A stretch of DNA of 17,590 nt from Bacteroidales bacterium (lineage in GTDB: Bacteria > Bacteroidota > Bacteroidia > Bacteroidales > Tenuifilaceae): positions 10,998-28,587 of the forward strand of contig DQHR01000163.1 of assembly GCA_003531155.1 (NCBI GenBank), written 5' to 3'. A program made the translations under genes and the position numbers. Shown piece by piece: positions 1-7,377 of this stretch. How positions within the stretch are numbered: position 1 is the first letter of the stretch; each line of letters begins with the position of its first letter. The notes beneath the pieces were generated by a model. The model did no database searches and was not told where the DNA came from. It worked only from the letters and a program-made list of their open reading frames with translations.

Positions 1-216
1 AGAGCAAGTTATAAGGCGATGCTAATTATTTGGTCGAAGTCATCACATCAAAATGTTGAGATACATATCCTTGATTTTGATGATAAATTCCCCAATAGCG
101 ATGCAATTATCTATTTTCAAAAGTTAATCTCTTGCGATATCGATATCAATGATAAGAAGATGCTGAAGTTTAAACTGGATTGCGGTAAAGCTGCCATTGA
201 CGAATTGATATTTTAG
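1..216 (+). CDS. 3' end of an unrecognised gene (5' truncated by the window)
   Basis: The frame is open from the first base of the window (reading R-A-S-Y-K-A before the first Met at 19) to a TAG at 214-216, so this is most likely the last 71 residues of a longer protein rather than a 65-residue gene starting at 19. The visible part is soluble-looking, rich in Asp, Lys and Ile, with no cysteine cluster, signal peptide or membrane segment. I do not recognise the family. It is followed by a clear promoter for the next genes, so it probably belongs to a separate upstream transcript. It lacks the conserved cysteine/histidine pattern of a HydF C-terminus, so it is not evidence for hydF. Confidence 0.6.
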   Translation, partial: RASYKAMLIIWSKSSHQNVEIHILDFDDKFPNSDAIIYFQKLISCDIDINDKKMLKFKLDCGKAAIDELIF

Positions 217-244
217 CATGATACAGCTTCGCTGATAAAAATCA

Positions 245-275
245 TTTGTTTTTTGAATAACAGTAACTACCTTTG
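245..275 (+). promoter_or_regulatory. Bacteroidetes-type promoter for the TM1266-hydG genes
   Basis: A TTTG at 245-248 is followed after 19 bases by TACCTTTG at 268-275. This is an exact match to the Bacteroidetes housekeeping sigma pattern TTTG-N19-21-TAnnTTTG. Transcription would begin around 280-283, leaving a leader of about 95 bases before the ATG at 377. It is the best promoter match in the window. Confidence 0.72.
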
Positions 276-313
276 TACTGTTAATTTAGTATTGATTTCA
301 TTTCATTTTCTAA

Positions 314-357
314 GGCGGTGAACAGATTCGCCCCCAAGGAATCTTGAAAAAAATCTG
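314..357 (+). promoter_or_regulatory. Structured 5' leader with mutually exclusive hairpins
   Basis: Within the predicted leader, AGATTC (324-329) can pair with GAATCT (339-344) around a 9-base loop. The overlapping CAGATT (323-328) can instead pair with AATCTG (352-357), and GGCG (314-317) can pair with CGCC (329-332). The three pairings share bases and cannot all form at once, which is the layout of a conformational switch or attenuator. No known riboswitch core was recognised. The stems are short, so this is a weak structural call. Confidence 0.3.
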
Positions 358-376
358 ATCCAAAAGATAAGGTCTG

Positions 377-622
377 ATGGAAAAGAGACTCGGAGCAGCA
401 CTAATTCTGATTGAGAATCGGGATAGTGTAAATAAGTTAAACCAAATTTTATCTGCACACGCCGATGTAATTATAGCGCGTCAGGGTTTACCATTACAAG
501 GTCGAAGCGTAAGCGTAATATCACTTGTACTTGAGGGTACAAGTGATGAGCTCAGTGCTTTAACAGGTCCAATAGGTAAACTCGATGGTGTTCAGGTTAA
601 AACCCTTATGATGAAGGGTTAG
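377..622 (+). CDS. TM1266-family iron-only hydrogenase system regulator
   Basis: An 81-residue protein that looks like the small ACT-like family named after Thermotoga TM1266 and annotated as a putative [FeFe]-hydrogenase system regulator. The recognisable features are an N-terminal beta strand (LGAALILIENR), the motif ARQGLP near residues 34-39, a core strand SVISLVLEGT, and the C-terminal ALTGPIGKLDGVQVKTLM typical of the family. The length is normal for it. The regulatory role is a family assumption based mostly on gene neighbourhood; no DNA-binding domain is visible, so it may act on a partner protein or bind a small ligand. It lies 86 bases upstream of hydG on the same strand, which supports the assignment, and probably shares the promoter at 245-275. 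An inverted repeat covers its stop codon. Confidence 0.85.
   Translation: MEKRLGAALILIENRDSVNKLNQILSAHADVIIARQGLPLQGRSVSVISLVLEGTSDELSALTGPIGKLDGVQVKTLMMKG
601..620 (+). terminator. Hairpin over the end of the TM1266 gene, possible attenuator
   Basis: AACCCTT (601-607) and AAGGGTT (614-620) are perfect complements around a 6-base loop, covering the last codons of the TM1266-family gene. Only a short, mixed T-rich stretch follows (about 625-633), so it is at best a weak or partial terminator. It could lower hydG expression relative to the upstream gene or stabilise the 3' end of a processed transcript. It may also simply be coding sequence. Confidence 0.3.
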
Positions 623-708
623 TGGTTAATTTTCCAAGTTTTTTGCACTCCATCATTGTCTTAATTTAGGTTGATTGAGCTTTTAACTTATTGATAAATA
701 ATTAAGAT

Positions 709-2136
709 ATGAAATTTAATCCTGAGGTTTACCGAATCCCCGATGAGCGGATGAAGCCATTTATTGATCCTGAAGAGATTTGGGGATACATCAATAACTC
801 TATACCAACTAAAGAGCGTGTAAGAGAGATTATTGCTAAAGCTTTAGATAAGCAACGTCTTAACCTTGAGGAAACAGCAACTTTAGTTAACACAACCGAT
901 CCTGAACTTGTAAATGAAATTTTACAAGGAGCGCGAACACTTAAGGAGCGGGTTTATGGTAACAGAATTGTTCTTTTTGCACCATTGTATATTGGAAATA
1001 AGTGTACAAATAATTGTAAATACTGCGGATTTAGAGCTTCAAATAAAGATGCGGTTAGAAAAACTCTTGGTGATGAAGAAATTGTTAAAGAGGTTGAAGC
1101 CTTAGAGGATAATGGTCAGAAGCGTTTAATCTTGGTTTATGGAGAACACCAAAACTACTCTCCAGAATTTATTGCTCACACTGTAAAACTCGTTTATGGT
1201 ATTAAAAGGGGTAATGGAGAGATTCGTAGAGTAAATATCAACGCTGCACCGCTTGATATTGATGGATTTAGAACTGTTAAGGAGTCGGGCATTGGCACCT
1301 ATCAGGTATTTCAGGAAACCTACCATCCTGAGGCTTACGCCAATTATCACCCATCTGGTAAAAAGCGCGATTACGAATGGCGTTTAACATCGCTCGATAG
1401 AGCGCAAGAGGCAGGACTAGATGATGTTGGAATTGGTGCACTATTTGGACTTTACGATTGGCGTTTTGATGTGCTTTCGTTGGTTCGCCATACAAACCAT
1501 CTTGAGGCGTGTTATAATGTTGGGCCGCATACGATATCGTTTCCAAGAATCAAATCAGCATCCGGCCTTGATTTAACTGATCAGTATTTTGTATCAGATG
1601 AAGATTTTGTGAAACTCGTTGCAATTTTAAGACTTGCTGTACCTTACACTGGTATGATTCTTACTGCCCGTGAACCTATTGCTATTCGCCGTGAGGTTAT
1701 TCAGTTTGGTGTTTCGCAAATTGATGGAGGAACTAAACTTGAGCTAGGCTCATATTCAGATACTAAAAACGATTCTCAAAATCTTAACCGTGAACAGTTT
1801 CAAATAAACGATAACCGCTCTCTTAGCGAAATTGTTGATGAGTTAATTGAGAATGATTATTTGCCTTCATTTTGTACCGCTTGCTATCGCTTAGGACGAA
1901 CTGGTGAGCATTTTATGGAGTTTTCGGTACCTGGGTTTATTAAACGTTTTTGTTCTCCCAATGCAATGCTCACTTTAGCCGAATATCTTGTTGATTACGG
2001 TACCCCAATTCAAAAGGAAAAGGGGTTTAAGTTGATTGAGAAGAATATTCAGCAGTTGAACGGACATCAAAATGCTGATGAAGTAAGAAGTCGAATTAAT
2101 AAGATAATAGCAGGCGAAAGGGATTTATATTTTTAA
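709..2136 (+). CDS. hydG: [FeFe]-hydrogenase maturase HydG (radical SAM tyrosine lyase)
   Basis: HydG cleaves tyrosine to p-cresol and dehydroglycine and turns the latter into the CO and CN- ligands of the H-cluster iron subsite, delivered as an Fe(CO)2(CN) synthon. The 475-residue protein has the normal length and order: an N-terminal helical part, the radical-SAM CX3CX2C motif at C99, C103 and C106 (KCTNNCKYC) in a TIM barrel, and a C-terminal auxiliary cluster site of form CX2CX22C at C389, C392 and C415. That C-terminal motif separates HydG from the related thiazole synthase ThiH. A conserved histidine lies in GPHTISFPR (H274). The ATG at 709 follows an A-rich stretch typical of Bacteroidetes starts. 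It is cytosolic and probably cotranscribed with the TM1266-family gene. HydE is encoded about 6.5 kb away on the other strand; hydF is not in the window. All key residues are intact. Confidence 0.97.
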   Translation: MKFNPEVYRIPDERMKPFIDPEEIWGYINNSIPTKERVREIIAKALDKQRLNLEETATLVNTTDPELVNEILQGARTLKERVYGNRIVLFAPLYIGNKCTNNCKYCGFRASNKDAVRKTLGDEEIVKEVEALEDNGQKRLILVYGEHQNYSPEFIAHTVKLVYGIKRGNGEIRRVNINAAPLDIDGFRTVKESGIGTYQVFQETYHPEAYANYHPSGKKRDYEWRLTSLDRAQEAGLDDVGIGALFGLYDWRFDVLSLVRHTNHLEACYNVGPHTISFPRIKSASGLDLTDQYFVSDEDFVKLVAILRLAVPYTGMILTAREPIAIRREVIQFGVSQIDGGTKLELGSYSDTKNDSQNLNREQFQINDNRSLSEIVDELIENDYLPSFCTACYRLGRTGEHFMEFSVPGFIKRFCSPNAMLTLAEYLVDYGTPIQKEKGFKLIEKNIQQLNGHQNADEVRSRINKIIAGERDLYF

Positions 2137-2154
2137 TTATAATTCTGAGAAAAG

Positions 2155-2186
2155 AAAAAGGATAACAATTATTGTTATCCTTTTTT
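2155..2186. terminator. Bidirectional terminator between hydG and the convergent envelope gene
   Basis: GGATAACAAT (2160-2169) and ATTGTTATCC (2171-2180) form a long stem, preceded by a run of A and followed by TTTTTT (2181-2186). It therefore has a U-tract in either direction. It lies 19 bases after the hydG stop and 19 bases beyond the stop of the minus-strand gene, as expected for a shared terminator of convergent genes. Confidence 0.85.
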
Positions 2187-2204
2187 GTGTGCGTTAAATT
2201 ACAA

Positions 2205-5200
2205 TTACCATCCAGGTATGAAGTTAACACCAATATAAGCCGATTTGGTTCCACCCAACTGGAATGGTATGGCGTAATATGGCTCAATTACAAGCATGCC
2301 ATATAAGTTAATTCTTAAGCTTAAGCCAGTGCTAACGATAGGAATTCGTTCAGTATCATTTTTAGGTTTCCACTTTAATACCGGCGAATTTTGACTGTCC
2401 CATGCAACTCCAGCATCTGCAAAAAGGGCAAGTTCAGTGAAAAGTGCTCTCGATTTCAAAACAGTTAGCCTTTCGGGACCTGTAAAAGGTAAACGAATTT
2501 CAGCATTAAAAACCATGATCTGTGAGCCTTGTAGCTGATTAACGGTAATATAATTACTATTTCCTGTAGGATTCTCTAAATATGATATTCTATCATATCC
2601 TCTTACAAACCAAGGGTAGCCAATATACATTGGATAAAGCGTGTTTTCACTATCCTTACCATATCTACCTTGATAGTATCCTCGCATTGCAAAGCTGAAA
2701 GGTTTTCGGTAGATATATTTTCTTACGTCAACTAAAGACCCATAAAAATCGAAACTTCCATAGGTTTTATCAACTTGTAGTCTAGTTCTAAACCCTTTCA
2801 TGGGCGATGCAATCCCAAAGCTAGAATTATCAAATACATATGCTAGATCTGTGCTAGCGATCATGAATCCATCAGGAGGGTTATTTTCCTTTTTTTTGTC
2901 ATACCCGATTGGATAGTAAAGGTTATCAGGGAAATAGTATGTGTTATAGTTGTCAATTCTGTAGTAATACTTTGCAAATGAAGTACTTGTTTCGAAACGT
3001 TGAGTTTTCGATAAAGGGTAGAAAATCATACCAGCTACTTGATCTTCAAACATTCTGATGTATTGTAACTGGTCTACAAATATTTCTTGTTTAACTCCGT
3101 TCACAACAATGGAATCAAGGTGAGGATTGTATCTACCATAGGAATATGGAATATGGGATAAAGAAACTCCCCAGAAAACAGGACTTTTTTGGTTTATGTA
3201 TGTTACCTGCCCTCCAAAGTCATAAACTTCCCCATTGACAGCTAATCCTGTATAAATCTGATGACCACCAGTAATATCACTAAATAGCATTTCAACTCCT
3301 CCTTGCATCCCTGTTCCGTATTGGCTAGCCGATACGCCAACGCCAATATTTGAAATGTAATCGAGTTTGAATTTTGGTTTAAAGGGTACAACTTTAAATG
3401 AATCTATTGGAGTTATAGGTAAACTAGGCATTGAGCTGAGGTTACCATCAATTATTCCAGGGACTGCTCTGTTAAAAGGCGGGTGTATAGATGCTGTAAA
3501 GTCTACAACATTGGGGTCTACTTTTACTGGGGTAAAATCAATAGTATCAGCGGTATATATTGAATATTGTCCTTTGAAATAGTGTGAATAAGTTATTTCG
3601 TTGGTTTCACGAGCAAGGCTCATAGCTGGAGCAAGAGGAGTCATTCCACTTATACCCGTCAATATTTTTGTTTGTCGATAAATTTCTCCTGTTGATAGGT
3701 TGTAAGTATACATATTTCTAAATCCATCGCTATTGGATAGGAAATAGATAGATTTTCCGTTTGATGAAAACATTGGATTTAGGTTCTCGGCTCCCTGAAA
3801 GAATGGCAACATTTGTGTTGTTCCGGTTTGAGTATCGTAAGTACTGAGGTAGTAACCAACTTTTCGCCCAGTTGCTATATCGTCTTCTGTTGGCTGATCG
3901 GTTGAATAGACAATATATCGACCATCAGGCGACCATGAAGGGTGGATATTGCACCACTTGTCAGTTGTTAGTTTTTTTACTTGGTTTGTTTTTAGGTTAT
4001 ATGAATATAGATCGCTTACACCTTCAACTAAACCCGATACAACAATAGATTCGCCATCAGGTGACCACGCTGGATAGTTAAATGATGGAACACCTGGAAT
4101 TAAAAACTCTTTAACCATTTTTTCATCAAAAGCGTCAACTATGAGGAGTTTATTTTTTCCTTTACTGAAAGCTACAAATGCAAATTGCTTACTATCTGGC
4201 GACCATGTTCCTGCCGATTCGATAAAGTTTAGAGCATCAATTTCGTTTTCGTGAACTGTGCTTGATAATTTTCGCATTATACGGCCACTGACTGCATTCG
4301 CCATAAACAGATCAATTGAGAAAAGATCCTTTTCTGAGAAAAATGCTACATAACGGCCATCAGGACTTACTGAAGGAGAAATATTCAATTGTCCGGCATT
4401 TTTCTCAAATATAGTTCTATTCCCAGCTGGATTTTCATCTGTACTTTTCATCTCATTCATGTAGAATTCGGTAACAACCTGTTTCCATATTTTAGAGAAT
4501 GAGGTTTCATCAAGTCCAACGTATTTTCGCAAGGCAAAATCATAACCTCGTTTTGCTGTTTCTTTAAAAATGGGGTTGATGAGGCTATCGCCAAAAGCCC
4601 TTCCAACAAATGACCAAAAGGCTTGCCCCCAGCGATATGGGAAATAATTTCCTTGGTCGAATGTCATTTGTTGAAGCGTAGGGAAATAATCGTTAAGAAC
4701 AGCATCTCGCATCCACATTGCAGTGTTGCCGTCTACACTTCCAATTGATAAGTATTCAGCCATACCCTCAACCATCCAAAGAGGAAGGTTGCGAACAGAG
4801 TTTAAATTGGTTGAATCGCCATTTATTAATGAGTTATATTGAAAAGCATGAACGAGTTCGTGTCCAAGTACATGCTCTGTTTGTGCCCATGTATCAGTAA
4901 CTGGAAGTATAACTCTATTTTTTAACGCTTCTGTTACCCCGCCAGTTCCAATACCAATTTCTCCTGATATTGCTGTGGTTTGTTGGAAATCTCCTTGGTT
5001 AGGGTATATGATTAATGGATTTTTATCTTTTATTGAATCGCGAAAAACTTGGTAGTGCATCCAATACCATTTTTCAGCTGATTGGGAAAGTTTATTGAGT
5101 AAGGAATCGTTCTTAAAGTAATTGTATATCTCAAAATTCGGTGTTTGGTAAACGTTATAGTTAAAACGTTTATACAAAGGTTTATTACCTCCAAAGTATT

Positions 5201-5279
5201 GGGCTTGTATGTTTGTGGAAGTAAAAAGAACGATGAGAATAAGCAACTTTAGTGCTAATGAGAAAGAATTCTTCTTCAT
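2205..5279 (-). CDS. Envelope protein: metallopeptidase-like domain, TolB-like propeller, outer-membrane barrel
   Basis: A 1024-residue three-part protein. Residues 1-27 form a Sec signal peptide ending in IQAQ. Residues about 30-290 resemble a gluzincin (peptidase MA-like) domain, with the zinc motif HELVH at 140-144 and a downstream LWMVEGMAEY (167-176) supplying a likely third glutamate ligand. Residues about 295-580 contain WD40/PD40-type TolB-propeller repeats with the signature SPDG or a variant (for example VSPDGRY, WSPDGES, WSPDGRY). Residues about 640-1024 look like a surface-antigen (BamA C-terminal-type) beta barrel, including VRGYDR and a final aromatic residue (W1024) as in proteins inserted by BAM. 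Such fusions occur in Bacteroidetes; their substrate is unknown to me. The likely topology is signal-exported, with the barrel in the outer membrane and the peptidase and propeller in the periplasm or at the surface. Catalytic residues look intact, but activity is not proven. It is a single-gene transcript with its own promoter and terminator. Confidence 0.88.
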   Translation of the reverse strand: MKKNSFSLALKLLILIVLFTSTNIQAQYFGGNKPLYKRFNYNVYQTPNFEIYNYFKNDSLLNKLSQSAEKWYWMHYQVFRDSIKDKNPLIIYPNQGDFQQTTAISGEIGIGTGGVTEALKNRVILPVTDTWAQTEHVLGHELVHAFQYNSLINGDSTNLNSVRNLPLWMVEGMAEYLSIGSVDGNTAMWMRDAVLNDYFPTLQQMTFDQGNYFPYRWGQAFWSFVGRAFGDSLINPIFKETAKRGYDFALRKYVGLDETSFSKIWKQVVTEFYMNEMKSTDENPAGNRTIFEKNAGQLNISPSVSPDGRYVAFFSEKDLFSIDLFMANAVSGRIMRKLSSTVHENEIDALNFIESAGTWSPDSKQFAFVAFSKGKNKLLIVDAFDEKMVKEFLIPGVPSFNYPAWSPDGESIVVSGLVEGVSDLYSYNLKTNQVKKLTTDKWCNIHPSWSPDGRYIVYSTDQPTEDDIATGRKVGYYLSTYDTQTGTTQMLPFFQGAENLNPMFSSNGKSIYFLSNSDGFRNMYTYNLSTGEIYRQTKILTGISGMTPLAPAMSLARETNEITYSHYFKGQYSIYTADTIDFTPVKVDPNVVDFTASIHPPFNRAVPGIIDGNLSSMPSLPITPIDSFKVVPFKPKFKLDYISNIGVGVSASQYGTGMQGGVEMLFSDITGGHQIYTGLAVNGEVYDFGGQVTYINQKSPVFWGVSLSHIPYSYGRYNPHLDSIVVNGVKQEIFVDQLQYIRMFEDQVAGMIFYPLSKTQRFETSTSFAKYYYRIDNYNTYYFPDNLYYPIGYDKKKENNPPDGFMIASTDLAYVFDNSSFGIASPMKGFRTRLQVDKTYGSFDFYGSLVDVRKYIYRKPFSFAMRGYYQGRYGKDSENTLYPMYIGYPWFVRGYDRISYLENPTGNSNYITVNQLQGSQIMVFNAEIRLPFTGPERLTVLKSRALFTELALFADAGVAWDSQNSPVLKWKPKNDTERIPIVSTGLSLRINLYGMLVIEPYYAIPFQLGGTKSAYIGVNFIPGW

Positions 5280-5304
5280 ACTTTTTAGTTTTACAAAAAA
5301 CGTT

Positions 5305-5336
5305 GAAAGGTAATAGCAATTACTTTTAACTACAAA
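5305..5336 (-). promoter_or_regulatory. Promoter of the peptidase-propeller-barrel gene
   Basis: On the minus strand, TTTG (complement of 5333-5336) is followed after 20 bases by TACCTTTC (complement of 5305-5312). This matches the Bacteroidetes promoter pattern in all but the last base. Transcription would start about 20 bases before the ATG at 5279. Confidence 0.5.
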
Positions 5337-5377
5337 AAAAATACCAATTTGTTTGTTCTAAAGGTGATGGATTATAG

Positions 5378-5405
5378 AAAAAGGTTGCTTTTGGCAACCT
5401 TTTTT
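5378..5405 (-). terminator. Terminator of the LiaF-like/LytS/LytTR operon
   Basis: GGTTGC (5383-5388) and GCAACC (5394-5399) form a stem around a 5-base loop, flanked by AAAAA and TTTTTT so that transcripts from either side get a U-tract. It lies 28 bases past the stop of the response regulator gene. It also insulates the promoter of the next minus-strand gene. Confidence 0.8.
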
Positions 5406-5432
5406 AACTCTTTTTATAATATGTTAGTATGT

Positions 5433-6173
5433 TTAGAACGATAAAATATCCTTAAGCGCTTTATATCCAGTATTACTTACCGATAGTTTTACTCCATTGT
5501 CTAAAACAGCGATATATGAATCCTTAGAATATGGTTCAAGTTTTTTTATGTGGCTAACATTAGCAATGAATGAGCGATGAATTCGAACAAATTGCTCAGT
5601 GCTTAAACGCTCTTCAAAGTATTTCATGGTTTGTTTTTTCATGTGTCTCGAATCCGGAGTATGAATCATTACATAATCATCCTGAGCTTCGAGATAAAGA
5701 ATGTTATCAACAGGGATAACAACCATTGCCTTCGGTGTTTTCACCACAATTCGATTAAGTAAAGTATCGGTTGTAATGTTTTCAGCTAGCTGTTGAATAT
5801 CCTGTTCCTGAGGTTTTCTTGTATTTAACCTTGTTTTAACCTTATCAATTGCTTGTGCGAAACGCTCTTTCGAAAATGGTTTCATTAGATAGTCAACGGC
5901 ATTTTTCTCGAATGCTTTTATAGCAAACTCATCGTATGCAGTGGTAAAAACAATCATAGGAGCGTGCTCCAAGAGTTCAAGTACTTCAATACCCGTTAAA
6001 CGAGGTAGTTGAATATCGAGAAAAACCAAATCGGGCTTACTAAGATTGATTGCTTTTGCGCCTTCAAACCCATCAATAAATTCTCCAATAATTTCAATTT
6101 CCTTATATGGCTCTAGGAACTTCCTAAGTAGTTCGCGTGCGGGTTCCTCATCTTCTATGATAATTGCTTTCAT
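5433..6173 (-). CDS. LytTR-family response regulator
   Basis: A 246-residue two-domain transcription regulator. Residues 1-120 form a receiver domain with acidic pocket E7/D8, phospho-acceptor D53 (LVFLDIQLP), T77/T78 and K98 (YLMKPFS). Residues about 140-243 form a LytTR DNA-binding domain (ILYLEAQDDYVMIHT, then QFVRIHRSFIANVSHI). The ATG at 6171-6173 lies 12 bases after the stop of the histidine kinase, so the two are surely cotranscribed and partners. LytTR proteins usually bind paired direct repeats near target promoters. The likely targets here are its own operon and envelope genes (inference). All phosphorylation residues are present. Confidence 0.95.
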   Translation of the reverse strand: MKAIIIEDEEPARELLRKFLEPYKEIEIIGEFIDGFEGAKAINLSKPDLVFLDIQLPRLTGIEVLELLEHAPMIVFTTAYDEFAIKAFEKNAVDYLMKPFSKERFAQAIDKVKTRLNTRKPQEQDIQQLAENITTDTLLNRIVVKTPKAMVVIPVDNILYLEAQDDYVMIHTPDSRHMKKQTMKYFEERLSTEQFVRIHRSFIANVSHIKKLEPYSKDSYIAVLDNGVKLSVSNTGYKALKDILSF

Positions 6174-6185
6174 AGCATACGGTTT

Positions 6186-7241
6186 TTATCTGTTCAACGT
6201 TGGAATTAAAACTTCAACTGTATATAAATTAGTATGACTTTTGGTCTGGATTAAATCGTTCATGCCGTAAAGTAAACTTAAACGACGTGCAATGTTGGCA
6301 AGGCCAACTCCCGTTCCTTTGGCAGGTTTACTTTCACTCGAAATTGTATTTTGTATGCAGATTTTAAGAATATTCTGATTTTTCTCAAAGGTTGCAACTA
6401 CTTCTCCTGGCTCAGAGGTTGCAGCAATTCCATGCTTTATGGCATTTTCAAAAAGAGGTTGGAGTATCATTGCTGGAACTTGGAACGACATGACATTTTC
6501 AGGTGCGTTTATCTTGTAGTTTAATCGTTTGCCAAAACGAACCTTCTCAATATCGAGGTATTTTATGCAATTTGATATTTCATCGCTAATGGTTACTAAA
6601 CTTTGCGATGATTGCTTCAGCGAATAGCGAAGTAGGTCTGATAACCTTATAACCATTTCCTGTGCCTTTTCAGGATCTGTCATGGTTAAGGAACTAATAG
6701 AGTTGAGACTATTAAACAAAAAATGAGGGTTAATCTGATGTTTTAACCAGTTAAGCTCTGCATCGCGAACTAGTGTTTTTACTTCAGCCTCACGGTTTAT
6801 TTGTTCTCTAAAATTTTGAACATAAATGATTAAGTAATAGATAAGTCCAGATAGGATATAATAAAATGTACCTATTGCAAAACGCCAAGGGAGTGAAGTT
6901 TTAAGAAAATCTAAATACTCGGGTTCATCTGGGAAGATTGTTTTCAGTATCAGTGATGATATTGTTACCCAAACCAAAATACTTAAAACGGCTGCAGCAA
7001 TGTGATTTAGTACAACACTCAGAGCTCTTTGCTTTTCCAGATCAGAGTACCTTACCCAGTACCAAATACCAATGGATAGTAAGGCGAATGTAAGATTGAA
7101 AATGAAACTATCAGAGATTGCAATTCCTAAAGGAAGTTCGTAAAACGAGTAGAACGTCACAAACTGAGCTAAAATAGCTACTGTCCACCATAGTACAAAG
7201 GCGATTATTCCTAACCATTTCGAGAGTATTGGGTTTTGCAT
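6186..7241 (-). CDS. LytS/YehU-type sensor histidine kinase
   Basis: A membrane histidine kinase of the His_kinase (PF06580) class, 351 residues from the ATG at 7241. About four transmembrane helices lie in the first 145 residues. A short coiled linker follows, then the dimerisation/phosphorylation motif LKHQINPHFLFNSLNS (phospho-His H173), an N-box PLFENAIKHG and a G-box GTGVGLANIARRL of the ATPase domain. There is no extracytoplasmic sensor domain, so it likely senses through its membrane part or an accessory membrane protein, plausibly the LiaF-like proteins just upstream (inference). Start choice: the frame continues to a TTG at 7286 directly after a stop codon. I prefer the first ATG because it puts the first helix close to the N-terminus and avoids a non-standard start. 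The TTG start would add 15 residues. Confidence 0.93.
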   Translation of the reverse strand: MQNPILSKWLGIIAFVLWWTVAILAQFVTFYSFYELPLGIAISDSFIFNLTFALLSIGIWYWVRYSDLEKQRALSVVLNHIAAAVLSILVWVTISSLILKTIFPDEPEYLDFLKTSLPWRFAIGTFYYILSGLIYYLIIYVQNFREQINREAEVKTLVRDAELNWLKHQINPHFLFNSLNSISSLTMTDPEKAQEMVIRLSDLLRYSLKQSSQSLVTISDEISNCIKYLDIEKVRFGKRLNYKINAPENVMSFQVPAMILQPLFENAIKHGIAATSEPGEVVATFEKNQNILKICIQNTISSESKPAKGTGVGLANIARRLSLLYGMNDLIQTKSHTNLYTVEVLIPTLNR

Positions 7242-7301
7242 TTTTACAAGTTTCGTTGCTAATTTACGAAATGTGTTTGAATTCAACTATTTATATTAAA
7301 C

Positions 7302-7338
7302 ACAACGCTATCAGATCTTTGGGACTCTGATAGGTTGT
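7302..7338 (-). promoter_or_regulatory. Long hairpin between the LiaF-like gene and the kinase gene
   Basis: ACAAC plus CTATCAG (7302-7306 and 7308-7314) pair with CTGATAG plus GTTGT (7327-7333 and 7334-7338). This gives a 12-bp stem with one bulged G and a 12-base loop. On the minus strand it is followed by TTTAATATAAATAG, not a proper U-tract, so it is more likely a processing or stabilising element or a partial attenuator than a full terminator. It could set different levels of the membrane proteins and the two-component system. Confidence 0.4.
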
Positions 7339-7377
7339 ATTTAATTTGGTTAACCAATAAGTTTTTATATAGATTTT

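Noticed and set aside
1..216. Possible hydF 3' end upstream of the hydrogenase maturation genes
   Set aside because: The visible C-terminus lacks the conserved HydF cysteine/histidine cluster ligands and shows no resemblance I can defend.
314..357. Leader read as a known riboswitch
   Set aside because: No TPP, cobalamin, SAM, FMN, molybdenum-cofactor or tetrahydrofolate core was recognised; only short competing stems are visible.
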